A stretch of DNA of 64,000 bases from RYN-230 sp963718305 (GTDB lineage: Bacteria > Actinomycetota > Actinomycetes > Streptosporangiales > Streptosporangiaceae), in NCBI GenBank assembly GCA_963718305.1, contig CAVQZG010000001.1, forward strand, positions 124,001 to 188,000, read 5' to 3'. Shown one piece after another: positions 1-7,566 of the stretch. The position numbers and the translations under genes were made by a program. Below the pieces are notes generated by a model that saw only the letters and a program-made list of their open reading frames with translations, ran no database searches and was not told where the DNA came from. How positions within the stretch are numbered: position 1 is the first letter of the stretch; each line of letters opens with the position of its first letter.

Positions 1-189
1 CCGCTCGCCACCGCATGTGCGGCATCTGGCGTCAGGTAAACCCGGGGTAACACGCTGGTCAACGGGCAGCAAGAACTAACCAAGGAGTAACGTATTCGCT
101 CTGGCTATTTACCGTGCGGAACCTATGCCCGGGATGAAAGCAACCGTCGTAAGGTACCGCCATCCAACATCCAACTCAGGTAGCGCAGC

Positions 190-444
190 TCACCCACACC
201 CACCCGGGCAAACGTTGGCTGGCTGCGGCACTAGTAACCCCTGCCTGCAACGCGGCCGGTACCAGCGCGACCGGCAGCCCTCAGCCCGGCAGTACACCAC
301 CGTGTGCCCCGCCGGCCCGCCGGCCTCCAGCACCGGAGGGCAGCTGCAGGACTTCCAGCCGATCAGCACCCGGCCAGGTCCCCACGGGTGGCCGTGCTCG
401 CATCGGGCCGGGTAATCCCACCAGTCAGGAAGGCGCACGCCCAC
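190..444 (-). CDS. small cysteine-rich hypothetical protein, mobile-element associated
   Basis: 84 residues from GTG at 444. The protein has a Cys-x-His-Gly-His-Pro-Trp-Gly-Pro-Gly segment near residue 15, a Cys-Ser-Cys pair, then Cys-x4-Cys followed by Trp-Tyr-x-Pro. This spacing looks like a small zinc-ribbon fold. I recall similar short proteins from actinomycete integrative elements and phages, but no function is known to me. It is the last gene of the minus-strand mobile block and is separated from the upstream operon by the hairpin at 469-509. The coding call rests on the ordered Cys/His pattern; the plus-strand ORFs over the same DNA show no such pattern. Confidence 0.55.
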   Translation of the reverse strand: MGVRLPDWWDYPARCEHGHPWGPGRVLIGWKSCSCPPVLEAGGPAGHTVVYCRAEGCRSRWYRPRCRQGLLVPQPANVCPGGCG

Positions 445-468
445 CCATCGATTAGAACACGTGTACGC

Positions 469-509
469 GAAACCGCCCTTCCCCCGGAGGACTAGGGAAG
501 GGCGGTTTC
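469..509. terminator. 15-bp perfect hairpin, probable terminator
   Basis: Arms 469-483 and 495-509 are perfectly complementary over 15 bp with an 11-nt loop. The stem opens with AAA/TTT pairs at its base. There is no long T run on either side. It sits between the 72-aa gene ending at 546 and the 84-aa gene starting at 444, so it would end the mobile-region operon. Confidence 0.6.
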
Positions 510-545
510 CATGTCCCGGCCCGGACCGAAGACAGGCAGGGAACG

Positions 546-764
546 TCAGGCGGCGGGCGGGCCGGTGTGCTTCGAGCTGGCGGCCGGGACTGCCGGCAGG
601 TCCATGGGCGTGACCCGCTCATCGCTCCGGTCGGTGCCTTCCGTCCCGGCCGCCATCGCCTTCTCGTGCTCGCTGGTCGCGGCGGTCAGCTGGCTGACCA
701 CCCCGGCAGCCGCATCCTCACGATGCTGGTAAGCGGCCGCCTCAGCGGGCCTCTGATCGCTCAC
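546..764 (-). CDS. small hypothetical protein of the mobile region
   Basis: 72 residues, rich in Ala, Glu and Thr, with no cysteine, membrane segment or recognisable motif. Its start at 764 overlaps the stop of the 309-aa gene at 761 by 4 nt (ATGA), which argues for translational coupling and is the main reason to accept it. It would be the third gene of a minus-strand operon 1863-546. A plus-strand ORF covers the same DNA but has no RBS or coupling. Function unknown. Confidence 0.5.
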   Translation of the reverse strand: MSDQRPAEAAAYQHREDAAAGVVSQLTAATSEHEKAMAAGTEGTDRSDERVTPMDLPAVPAASSKHTGPPAA

Positions 765-1690
765 CGGTACGACACCGGGCTGTAGTTATCCAGCACGCCA
801 TCGCCGCCGTAGCCGACCGCGCGGGTGATCTCCCGGCCCATGTCGTCGTAGCTGACCGGCCACCGCTCACCACGCCCCGCCACGCCCTCAGACCCGGCCA
901 GTTCCGGCTCGGCGGCCAGCGGGTTCCCGTCCGCGTCCGAATGGTGAATCGCGAAGCTCTCCTCGGCGCTCGCCCCGATCGCCTGGCACTCCGGGCAGTC
1001 CGGCTCAGCCGCGTCGCCACGGGAAGCGAAAGGGCGGCGGCCCCGGGCGCCGTAGAACGCTGCCCGGTCTGACGCCAGCTGCGTCCGGGAGGCGCTCTCG
1101 GCCTCGTCATCCGCAGCCCGCCGGCTGGTCACGTCCGCGAGGATCCGCCGGGCCCGCGACGACGCCTCCTCCACGGCATTCCGCGCCCGGGCCTCCGGCG
1201 GCACCATGATCTCCGACGCCTCGCCGATCTGCCGCCGCAGGCTGTCAGCCCGCCGCCTCAGCCGCGCCACCGTCGTCTCGTCGCCGTCATCGGTGGCGGC
1301 CATCCGGGCGATGACGCCGGACACGTCGAGCTGCCCGCGCTCGTGCATCTGGCGGGTCCGCTCCGCGCGCCGCGCAGCCTTCTCAAGCTTGTCTTCATCG
1401 TCGGCCAGCTCGGCCTCCGTGTCGGCGAGCTTCATGCTCAGCTGGCTGGTCATCCCGGGCATGTAGCCGCGGGTCACCAGGTTCGCGGCCCGCTCATCCG
1501 GATCACGCGCCGCGGCAGCCTCGTCGCGGACCTCGCGGGCTTCGGCGGCCCGAGCCCGCGCCAGCGACGTCTCCAGCACCGCACCCGGCTGTTGCTGACC
1601 GTGCCGCCTGGACATCAGCAGGTTCGTCAGTGGCATCGCCGGGGCCTCATCCTCCGGCTCGTCGCCGCCCATCCATCCAGTCTTAGGCAT
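761..1690 (-). CDS. coiled-coil hypothetical protein with a CPEC motif, phage/ICE-like
   Basis: 309 residues. Residues about 45-200 are highly charged (Ala, Glu, Arg, Asp) with heptad-like spacing and should form long helices or a coiled coil. Near residue 230 a Cys-Pro-Glu-Cys motif is followed by His-His about 15 residues on, which may be a small metal site. No catalytic domain is recognised. The start codon at 1690 shares one base with the stop of the 57-aa gene upstream (TGATG), and its own stop overlaps the next start, so 1863-546 reads as one coupled operon. Phage tail-assembly or scaffold-like roles are possible but unsupported. Confidence 0.65.
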   Translation of the reverse strand: MPKTGWMGGDEPEDEAPAMPLTNLLMSRRHGQQQPGAVLETSLARARAAEAREVRDEAAAARDPDERAANLVTRGYMPGMTSQLSMKLADTEAELADDEDKLEKAARRAERTRQMHERGQLDVSGVIARMAATDDGDETTVARLRRRADSLRRQIGEASEIMVPPEARARNAVEEASSRARRILADVTSRRAADDEAESASRTQLASDRAAFYGARGRRPFASRGDAAEPDCPECQAIGASAEESFAIHHSDADGNPLAAEPELAGSEGVAGRGERWPVSYDDMGREITRAVGYGGDGVLDNYSPVSYR

Positions 1691-1863
1691 CAGTCCGTGT
1701 CCTCCTCGGCGAGCTGCTCCAGCTCCACGCGGGTTGTGTCGGCCAGGCGGCCATCGGCGCGCTCCAGCACCAGCGCAGCCGCCCGGCGCAGCTTCGTATC
1801 ACCCCAGCGGGCACGGGCCAGCATCCGCCCAGCTTCCGCCGCATCCTGCTGCGCAACGCTCAT
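1690..1863 (-). CDS. 57-aa hypothetical protein, first gene of mobile operon
   Basis: Short protein beginning MSVAQQDAAEAGRML and ending EQLAEEDTD, mostly helical, with a basic middle (ARARWGDTKLRR). ATG at 1863 lies 6 nt after a TACGAT -10 box (1870-1875 on the minus strand), so the mRNA is probably leaderless. The stop TGA shares its A with the next ATG (TGATG), giving tight coupling to the 309-aa gene. No family is recognised. Confidence 0.55.
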   Translation of the reverse strand: MSVAQQDAAEAGRMLARARWGDTKLRRAAALVLERADGRLADTTRVELEQLAEEDTD

Positions 1864-1869
1864 GCGAAT

Positions 1870-1899
1870 ATCGTACCAACTGGTCTACACCTTTGGTAC
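1870..1899 (-). promoter_or_regulatory. promoter and operator of mobile operon
   Basis: A TACGAT -10 box lies at 1870-1875 on the minus strand. Overlapping it is a perfect inverted repeat GTACCAA (1873-1879) / TTGGTAC (1893-1899) with a 13-nt spacer. A related half-site within GGTATACC lies at 1916-1923. The placement over the -10 region fits a repressor operator. Confidence 0.5.
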
Positions 1900-1929
1900 G
1901 TCACTGACCTGGGTTGGTATACCCCCGTG

Positions 1930-2214
1930 TCACCAGCGGAGGCCAGGCGGCAGCGGCTGGGCACGGCGCCGCCGCGGCTTCCTGGGCCGCCGCCGGTTCC
2001 CGAACGATGCGCCCCGGCTGGAATTGCACGGCTGGCAAGCCGGGACCAGGTTCGCCAGCACCGCCGGCCCGCCGAGCGCCGCCGGAACCGGGTAATGATC
2101 GACGCTCGTGGCGTACCGGCCGCACCAGTGGCAGCGGCGTCCCTTCGCCGCGAACACAGCCTGCCGGATCGCCTCCCACCCCGGCGGCGGCCGCCACCGC
2201 GACGTGGCACCCAT
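1930..2214 (-). CDS. HNH endonuclease
   Basis: 94 residues. Reads CHWC near residue 28, then VDHYPVP, a Gly-Gly turn, LANLVPACQPCN and SSRG: the CxxC...H...N...CxxC layout of a small HNH nuclease with a structural zinc site. The C-terminus is an Arg/Pro-rich basic tail. HNH genes of this size commonly sit beside phage terminases, and here the next upstream segment (beyond the IS) is a terminase C-terminal remnant. Before the IS arrived, its ATG directly followed the remnant's TAG stop, so it was probably translated by coupling; the IS now separates the two. Confidence 0.8.
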   Translation of the reverse strand: MGATSRWRPPPGWEAIRQAVFAAKGRRCHWCGRYATSVDHYPVPAALGGPAVLANLVPACQPCNSSRGASFGNRRRPRKPRRRRAQPLPPGLRW

Positions 2215-3303
2215 CTAGTGTCCTGAGTCGTTGATTCGTCGGCAGTAGGCGGCGAGGGTGCCGAGGATCTCGTCGGCGGTCTTGGTCCACACGAACGGCT
2301 TCGGGTCCTTGTTCCAGGCGTTGATCCACCGGCGGATGTCGGCTTCAAGCTCGGTGACGCTGCGGTGTGCCGAGCGGCGCAGCTTGCGGTTGGTCAGCTC
2401 AGCGAACCACCGCTCGACCAGGTTCATCCACGAGGAGCTGGTCGGCGTGAAGTGCAGGTGGAAGCGGGGGTGGCGCAGCAGCCACTTCTTCACGTCCGGC
2501 GTTTTGTGCGTGGCGTAGTTGTCGCAAACCAGGTGCAGCTCAAGCCCATTGGGCACCGCGGCGTCGATGAGTTTGAGGAACCGCAGGAACTCCTGGTGGC
2601 GGTGCCGGCGGTAGTGCTGGGCGATTACCGATCCGCTGGTGATGTCCAGCGCGGCGAACAGGCTGGTCGTGCCGTGCCGCACGTAGTCATGGGTCATCCG
2701 CGCCGGGGTGGTCGGCAGGATCGGCAGGCAGGGCGCGGTCCGGTCCAGGGCCTGGATCTGGCTTTTCTCGTTGACCGCGAGGACCAGGGCCTTCTCCGGC
2801 GGGTTGAGGTAGAGGCCCACGACGTCGCGGACCTTGTCGATGAACTGGGGATCCGCGGATAACTTCCAGGTCTGCACCAGGTGCGGCTTGAGGCCGAAGG
2901 CCCGCCAGATCCGCGAGACCGCCGACTGGGACATGCCCGTGGCCGCGGCCATCGACCGGGTGGACCAGTGCGTGTCCTCACCCGGCCCGCGTTCTTCCAG
3001 GGTCTTGGTGATGACCAGCTCGACCTGCTCATCAGTGATCTTCCTGGGCGCCCCAGGCCGGGGATCATCACCCAGCCCTTCCAGCCGGGACACCATGAAC
3101 CGGCGCCGCCACTTGCGGACCGTATCCCGCGAGACACCCAGCTCAGCGGCCACCGCCGTGACCGACGCGCCGTCCGCGCTGGCCAGCACGATCCGCGACC
3201 GCAACGCTAACGCTTGCGACGTCTTCCGCCGCCGCGCCCAGCCTTCCAGGACCTGCCGCTCCGGGGTGCTCAGCACCAGCGGCTCTAACTTCGGACTTGG
3301 CAT
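2215..3303 (-). CDS. IS630-family transposase with altered catalytic triad
   Basis: 362 residues. An N-terminal helix-turn-helix (about residues 45-70, VTAVAAELGVSRDTVRKW) is followed by a winged helix and a DDE domain. The second Asp (VCDNYATHK, D261) and the Glu (NLVERWF, E297) are present. The position normally held by the first Asp reads VNEKSQIQ, i.e. Asn178 where the family usually has VDEKSQ. If correct, strand transfer should be lost. The TAG stop is completed outside the element: TA is the target duplication and the G comes from the flank. Confidence 0.9.
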   Translation of the reverse strand: MPSPKLEPLVLSTPERQVLEGWARRRKTSQALALRSRIVLASADGASVTAVAAELGVSRDTVRKWRRRFMVSRLEGLGDDPRPGAPRKITDEQVELVITKTLEERGPGEDTHWSTRSMAAATGMSQSAVSRIWRAFGLKPHLVQTWKLSADPQFIDKVRDVVGLYLNPPEKALVLAVNEKSQIQALDRTAPCLPILPTTPARMTHDYVRHGTTSLFAALDITSGSVIAQHYRRHRHQEFLRFLKLIDAAVPNGLELHLVCDNYATHKTPDVKKWLLRHPRFHLHFTPTSSSWMNLVERWFAELTNRKLRRSAHRSVTELEADIRRWINAWNKDPKPFVWTKTADEILGTLAAYCRRINDSGH

Positions 3304-3348
3304 GCGGGACAGCCTACAGGCTGACTAGGAATCTATGACTCAGAACAC
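2218..3348. mobile_element. IS630-family insertion sequence
   Basis: 1131 bp bounded by terminal inverted repeats 2218-2237 and 3329-3348 (17 of 20 match) and flanked by TA on both sides (2216-2217, 3349-3350), the target duplication of the IS630/Tc1 superfamily. Removing it joins a TAG stop directly to the ATG of the HNH gene, so it inserted between two genes without breaking either reading frame. It encodes one transposase on the minus strand. Confidence 0.92.
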
Positions 3349-3602
3349 TAGACCACGTACACGCCGGGCTCGATGTCGTTCCGGCGCATCCCCCACATCG
3401 CGAACGCCGAGGCGTTCAGCGGGGACATATCCGAGGTGACCCGGCGCCGCTCAAACGCGAACCGGGCCGCCAGCGGCCGGGGAACCGCGGCGCGCATCGA
3501 CTCCCGCAGCGCCGGATGGCCGCCCAGCTTCACCCGGTGCCCCCGGAACTCCGTGGTGAACTGCTACGGAGCGTCGCAGGCAGCGTCGAACGGGGCGGCC
3601 CG
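3348..3602 (-). pseudogene. phage terminase large subunit, C-terminal remnant
   Basis: Reading the minus strand from 3602 gives RAAPFDAACDAP, a TAG at 3564-3566, then QFTTEFRGHRVKLGG and a segment ending SPLNASAFAMWGMRRNDIEP. The ending Ala-x-Trp-Gly-x-Arg-Arg followed by a Gly-Val-Tyr-Val-Val tail resembles the C-terminus of phage terminase large subunits. The TAG probably replaced a Trp codon (TGG to TAG). Everything N-terminal is missing: the sequence stops being phage-like at 3602, where the stop codon of a chromosomal gene lies. This is a deletion or integration scar. Confidence 0.55.
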
Positions 3603-4106
3603 CTAGGAACCGGCCGGGCCCGCATCCTCATCGGGAGTGAGGCGGTAAACCGCTCCCGTCCGGGCCCAGCGCTCGGCGGGGGACTCCGCGCCCGGGCTTT
3701 CCGGCTCGTTCAGCCGGCCGGCCAGCAGCGCGCCGATGATCCCGGACCACTCGGCCGAACCTGGCTGGACCCGGCTCACCCGGGCCGCCCACCGCACCAG
3801 CAGCCCGCCGGTGTCCTTGCTGGCCACCGAGACGGTGACCAGGGATGCGTCGCCCAGCCCGGGAACGTCCTGCTCACCCGGGCCGGTCAGCACGTACGCG
3901 GCGTCGCGCCACACGTGCCACACCGGATGTGGCCGGCCGGTGGCGCCGCCGCCGGCCCCGCCGGGGATCGCGGCGTCCGGGAGGGTAATCCAGATCAGCC
4001 CGGCCCGCTTGGTAGCCTCCGCGATGAGGGCGAGCTGGCCAGGTTCCGGCTGGGTCTGGCCAGGTTCCGGCTGGGTCTGGCCGGGTTCCGGCTGGCGAGC
4101 GCTCAC
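3603..4106 (-). CDS. hypothetical protein, pyridoxamine-phosphate-oxidase-like fold
   Basis: 167 residues from GTG at 4106. After an N-terminal run of Gln-Pro-Glu-Pro-Gly repeats (residues 5-24) comes a domain beginning LALIAEATKRAGLIWITL, with RPHPVWHVWRDAAYVLTGPGEQ and LVTVSVASKDTGG. Beta-strand-like segments of this type resemble actinomycete PNPOx/F420-split-barrel proteins of unknown substrate. It is divergent from the CitE-like gene, with 39 nt between starts, and marks the first core gene next to the mobile block. The C-terminus is acidic and appears natural. Confidence 0.65.
   Translation of the reverse strand: MSARQPEPGQTQPEPGQTQPEPGQLALIAEATKRAGLIWITLPDAAIPGGAGGGATGRPHPVWHVWRDAAYVLTGPGEQDVPGLGDASLVTVSVASKDTGGLLVRWAARVSRVQPGSAEWSGIIGALLAGRLNEPESPGAESPAERWARTGAVYRLTPDEDAGPAGS
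4035..4097. repeat. three 21-bp in-frame tandem repeats
   Basis: Three direct copies of a 21-bp unit (4035-4055, 4056-4076, 4077-4097, the last with a few changes) encode a repeated Gln-Pro-Glu-Pro-Gly-Gln-Thr motif at the N-terminus of the minus-strand gene. Being a multiple of three, copy-number change would not shift the frame. Confidence 0.85.
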
Positions 4107-4145
4107 CTGGCCAGCGTGCCATGCAGATCAGGAGGCCGTGACCGA

Positions 4146-5165
4146 ATGGCGCCGTCGTCGTACCGCCCCCGGCGGACCTGCCTGGCCGTGCCCGGCAGCA
4201 GCCCCCGGTTCCTGGAGAAGGCCCGCGGCCTGCCGGTGGACGAGGTCTTCCTCGACCTGGAAGACGCGGTCGCGCCCGGCGCGAAACCCGCGGCCCGGGC
4301 GGCCGTGGTCGCGGCGCTGAACGGCGGTGGCTGGGCGGGCCAGATCCGCGCGGTACGGATCAACGACGCCAGCACCCCGTGGGCCTACCGCGACGTGATC
4401 GAGGTGGTGGAGGGGGCCGGCCCGAACCTCGACGTGATCATCCTGCCCAAGGCCAGCGAGCCGGCCCAGGTCAGCTGGCTGGACCTGCTGCTGTCGCAGG
4501 TGGAGCAGGCGGCCGGGCTGGAGCGGGGCCGGATCGGCATCGAGGCCCAGATCGAGGACGCCCGCGGCCTGGCGGACGTGACGGCCATCGCCGCCGCGTC
4601 GGACCGGCTGGAGGCCCTGGTGTTCGGCCCGGCGGATTTCATGGCCAGCCTCGGCATGCGGTCGCTTCAGGTCGGCGCCCAGCCCGCCGGGTACACCGGC
4701 GGTGACGCGTATCACTACCCCCGGATGCGGATCCTGGTCGCCGCGCGCAGCCGCGGGATCGCCGCCATCGACGGCCCGTACCTGGCCATCCGCGACGTCG
4801 ACGGGCTGCGCCAGGACGCGGCCAGCGCCGCGGCCCTCGGCTACGACGGCAAATGGGTGCTGCATCCCGGGCAGGTGGACGTGGTCAACGAGGTGTTCGC
4901 ACCGGACCAGGAGAGCTACGACCGGGCCGAGCTGATCCTGGACGCGTACGCGCACGCCACCGAGGTCCAGCAGACCGGCGCGGTGATGCTCGGTGAGGAG
5001 ATGATCGACGAGGCGTCCCGCAAGCTCGCCCTGGTCACCGCGGCCAAGGGACGCGCGGCCGGCCTGACCCGCACCCGCGCGCCCGCTCCCGGCTCCGGCG
5101 GTGCCTCCTCAGCCGAGCACGCCCCAGGTGGTGAGCGTCTCGGCCAGGCCGCTGGTCAGGGGTAG
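4146..5165 (+). CDS. HpcH/HpaI aldolase, citrate lyase beta-like (CitE family)
   Basis: 339 residues from ATG 4146, which has AGGAGG about 10 nt upstream. TIM-barrel lyase: RRTCLAVPGSSPRFLEKA, DEVFLDLEDAVAP (metal-binding Asp/Glu), VRINDASTPW, IILPKASEP, IGIEAQIEDARGL, ALVFGPADF, and GYDGKWVLHPGQVDVVNEVF. These are the CitE signatures, and the family acts on acyl-CoA thioesters such as malyl- or citramalyl-CoA; no citD/citF partner is present, so true citrate lyase is unlikely. The last 57 nt overlap the convergent Nudix gene. The C-terminal 25 residues are a Gly/Ala/Pro tail. Confidence 0.88.
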   Translation: MAPSSYRPRRTCLAVPGSSPRFLEKARGLPVDEVFLDLEDAVAPGAKPAARAAVVAALNGGGWAGQIRAVRINDASTPWAYRDVIEVVEGAGPNLDVIILPKASEPAQVSWLDLLLSQVEQAAGLERGRIGIEAQIEDARGLADVTAIAAASDRLEALVFGPADFMASLGMRSLQVGAQPAGYTGGDAYHYPRMRILVAARSRGIAAIDGPYLAIRDVDGLRQDAASAAALGYDGKWVLHPGQVDVVNEVFAPDQESYDRAELILDAYAHATEVQQTGAVMLGEEMIDEASRKLALVTAAKGRAAGLTRTRAPAPGSGGASSAEHAPGGERLGQAAGQG

Positions 5166-5510
5166 GCCCGCCAGGTCAGCCTGGCCTACCCAGCGCGCGT
5201 CGGCCGCGTCGTCGCCCGCGGCCAGCGTGCCCCCGGTGACCGTGGCCGCGTAGTCCCGGATATCCAGCACGGCGCCGCGCAGGCCGGGCCGCTGCACCGA
5301 CCCGACCAGTGCCCCGCACGTCACCCGGAGCCCGGTTTCCTCCCGGGTCTCGCGGACGACCGCCTGCTCATCGCTTTCCCCCGGCTCGATCCGGCCGCCG
5401 GGCAGCGACCACCGGCCCGTCTCCGGCTCGTGTCCCCGCTGGATCAGCAGGAGCCGGCCAGCCTCGTCCTTGATGATCGCCCCTACGCAGGGGATTCGCG
5501 GCGCTGGCAC
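5109..5510 (-). CDS. Nudix hydrolase
   Basis: 133 residues. The Nudix box is complete: GRIEPGESDEQAVVRETREE, then TGL (G-x5-E-x7-R-E-x2-E-E-x-G). PCVGAIIKDEAGRLLLIQRG and GRWSLPGG precede it. These enzymes cleave nucleoside diphosphates linked to another group; substrate unknown. GTG at 5510 was chosen because a GATACT -10 box ends 6 nt upstream and the protein then begins right at the domain; a start at 5546 would add 12 residues. The 3' end overlaps the convergent lyase gene. Confidence 0.85.
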   Translation of the reverse strand: MPAPRIPCVGAIIKDEAGRLLLIQRGHEPETGRWSLPGGRIEPGESDEQAVVRETREETGLRVTCGALVGSVQRPGLRGAVLDIRDYAATVTGGTLAAGDDAADARWVGQADLAGLPLTSGLAETLTTWGVLG

Positions 5511-5627
5511 GCGGCCAGTATCGCGGCCCAGGGCCGGCGGACTCAACCGGCCGCAGGCGGAAGACCGCGCGATTCCGGGCTCCCCGGTGCTTGACGTGGG
5601 GGCGGCTGGAGATCAACGTCATTACTC

Positions 5628-6254
5628 ATGATGAAGGCTCCGATCTGCCCCCGCTGCCAGGGCGAACTCAGCGAGCCGAATGTCTGGCACAGCGCCTGGC
5701 AGTGTGCCCGGCATGGAACGGTGCAGCCGCTCCGGCCTGCCCGCACGCCCACTGCGGAAGGCCTGCACACCCTGGTCAAGCTGGCCGCCGTGCCGGTCTG
5801 GCTGCCCTGGCCGATCCCGCTGGGCTGGCTGGTCACCGGGTTCACCGGCGCCGGCGATGAGCGCAGCGGAACCCGGGGCTGCGTGATGGCCCTGTCCGGG
5901 CCCAACCCGCTGGGCGGCCTGGGCGAGATGCTCGTCGTCTCCGAGGAGCCGGGGCTGGGCCTGGGATCGGGCCTGGCCGGGCTGGCGGGGCCGGATCCTG
6001 GTGAGGGATTCGCCGCGGGCCCGCCGCACGCCCTGGTCCAGTACGGCCACCACGAGTTCCCGCTGTGGAGCGTGGAATCGCCCGGGGCGGCGGTGTTCGC
6101 CGGCGAAGTGCTGGCCACCTGGCTGTGGATCATGTTGTGGCCGGACACGGCCGGGACGCTCCTGCTGGAGCCCCTGTCCCTGCGGGATCTGCGTGATCCC
6201 GGCCAGGACTGGGACATCCCGTTCGGTGCGCTCTCACCGCGGCTGCCCAGCTAA
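5628..6254 (+). CDS. DUF6758 family protein
   Basis: 208 residues starting MMKAPICPRCQGELSEPNVWHSAWQC, a Cys-x2-Cys...Cys zinc-ribbon-like start. A hydrophobic segment VWLPWPIPLGWLVTGF and many Gly/Leu-rich stretches follow. In streptomycetes such a protein lies beside a PHP phosphoesterase and MarC, exactly as here, so I assign DUF6758 from layout and N-terminal pattern. The biochemical role is unknown. Its TAA stop is also part of the TAAGGT box of the following PHP gene. Confidence 0.75.
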   Translation: MMKAPICPRCQGELSEPNVWHSAWQCARHGTVQPLRPARTPTAEGLHTLVKLAAVPVWLPWPIPLGWLVTGFTGAGDERSGTRGCVMALSGPNPLGGLGEMLVVSEEPGLGLGSGLAGLAGPDPGEGFAAGPPHALVQYGHHEFPLWSVESPGAAVFAGEVLATWLWIMLWPDTAGTLLLEPLSLRDLRDPGQDWDIPFGALSPRLPS

Positions 6255-6257
6255 GGT
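6252..6257 (+). promoter_or_regulatory. -10 box TAAGGT for leaderless PHP gene
   Basis: TAAGGT ends 7 nt before GTG 6265 and overlaps the stop codon of the preceding gene. Confidence 0.5.
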
Positions 6258-6264
6258 CCCATGC

Positions 6265-7119
6265 GTGCGGATCGACCTTCACTCCCACTCCACCGCGTCG
6301 GACGGCACCGACCCGCCCGCCGAGGTGATGCGCCGCGCCCGGGCCGCGGGCCTGGACGTGATCGCCCTGACCGATCACGACACCCTGGCCGGGCACGACG
6401 AGGCCCGCCGCGCCGCCCCGGAGGGCCTGTCGCTGGTCACCGGCATGGAACTGTCGGCCCGGCTGGATTCGCACAGCGTGCACCTGCTCAGCTACCTCCC
6501 GCGCGGGGCCAGTCCGGAACTCGCGGCCGAGACCCAGGCGATCCGCGATGACCGGATCCGCCGCGGCCAGGCCATGGTGCAGCGGCTCCGCGAGCTCGGG
6601 GTGGAGGTCACCTGGGAGCAGGTGGCCGCGCTCGCGGCCGGCGGGAGCGTGGGCCGTCCGCACATCGCCCGGGCCATGGTCGCGGCGGGCGTGATCGCCG
6701 AGCCGCGTGAGGCGTTCGGCCCGGACTGGATCGGCGCGGGCGGGCGGGCCTACGTGAGCCGGTACGCGCTGGACCCGGCGCGGGCGATCGGCCTGGTCCG
6801 GGCCAGCGGAGGGGCGGTGGTGCTGGCCCACCCGGGCGCGATCTCCCGGGGCTGGCGGATCCCCGATGAGGCCATCGCCGCCCTGGCCGGGGCCGGGCTG
6901 GCCGGCCTGGAAGTGGACCACCCCGACCACGACGAGGCGGAACGGGCCCGGCTCCGGGCGCTCGCCGCCGACCTGGGCCTGGTCACCACCGGGGGAAGCG
7001 ACGATCACGGCGACCTCACCGGGCACCGGCTCGGGGTCGAGACGACCAGCGCCGCCTCGTTCGGGAAACTGATGGCGCTGGCTGCGGAGGCCGATGCAGC
7101 CGGGCCCGGCCCGGGATAA
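6265..7119 (+). CDS. PHP domain phosphoesterase
   Basis: 284 residues from GTG 6265. The PHP metal-site motifs are all visible: RIDLHSHSTASDGT, ALTDHDTLAGHDEA, LSLVTGMELSA, AHPGAISRGW and GGSDDHGDLTGH. The family (TrpH/YciV-like) hydrolyses phosphate esters, for example 3',5'-bisphosphonucleotides or 5' RNA ends, using a trinuclear metal site. The GTG start gives a protein beginning at the first motif; an upstream open frame over 6001-6264 lies in another gene. Gene order DUF6758-PHP-(small gene)-MarC suggests a conserved actinomycete block. Confidence 0.87.
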   Translation: MRIDLHSHSTASDGTDPPAEVMRRARAAGLDVIALTDHDTLAGHDEARRAAPEGLSLVTGMELSARLDSHSVHLLSYLPRGASPELAAETQAIRDDRIRRGQAMVQRLRELGVEVTWEQVAALAAGGSVGRPHIARAMVAAGVIAEPREAFGPDWIGAGGRAYVSRYALDPARAIGLVRASGGAVVLAHPGAISRGWRIPDEAIAALAGAGLAGLEVDHPDHDEAERARLRALAADLGLVTTGGSDDHGDLTGHRLGVETTSAASFGKLMALAAEADAAGPGPG

Positions 7120-7126
7120 ACCCGGG

Positions 7127-7498
7127 TTACCGGGACTGCTCCGCGACCCCCTGGGCCACCGCGCACGGCGCGCACAGCGGAACTTCCTGGTCAGAGATCC
7201 GGCGCGTGATCACCGCGTGGTGGTCGCAGACCCCCCGGTCGTCGGGGTGCGAGATGGCACACAAGCACTCACAGTCCCGCCGGGACCACAGCGGCGAGAC
7301 ACGCCAGCCCGCCACCACCGCGCGGATCGCCGGGTCATTGACGAGCTTCTGGAATGCCTCGGAGGTCACCGTCGCGGTCCGCTGGAAGGCCTCGGAAGTC
7401 ACCGCCGCGGTCCGCTCGGCCCACTCGGCCGCCACGGCCGTGGCGGCCTCCCAGGCCGCGGCCAGCTGCCGCAGGGGGTTGTCTTCGCCGTCACTCAC
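7127..7498 (-). CDS. hypothetical protein with Cys cluster
   Basis: 123 residues from GTG 7498, with a GACGAT -10 box ending 6 nt upstream. The N-terminal half is amphipathic helix with a near-duplicated TSEAFQ segment (AAVTSEAFQRT, ATVTSEAFQKL). The C-terminal half has CECLCAISHPDDRGVCDHH and CAPC, a possible zinc site. It is divergent from marC, which starts 69 nt away. No family function is known to me; it appears conserved near PHP/MarC genes. Confidence 0.65.
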   Translation of the reverse strand: MSDGEDNPLRQLAAAWEAATAVAAEWAERTAAVTSEAFQRTATVTSEAFQKLVNDPAIRAVVAGWRVSPLWSRRDCECLCAISHPDDRGVCDHHAVITRRISDQEVPLCAPCAVAQGVAEQSR

Positions 7499-7566
7499 CC
7501 TGCCATCGTCTCACCCAGGCCCGGCCCTGACCAGGCCTGCCCCGATGGAGCGCCAGTGCCGATATC

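Noticed and set aside
546..785. Plus-strand open frames over the first 800 bases
   Set aside because: They lack RBS or motif; minus-strand overlap and operator favour the opposite strand.
2215..3303. Transposase truncated by its junction stop codon
   Set aside because: The protein has full length (362 aa) and ends in the usual Cys-x-Arg-Ile region; the stop formed by TA plus G is the expected end.
4035..4097. CRISPR-like direct repeats
   Set aside because: Units are adjacent without spacers and encode a protein repeat; no cas genes.
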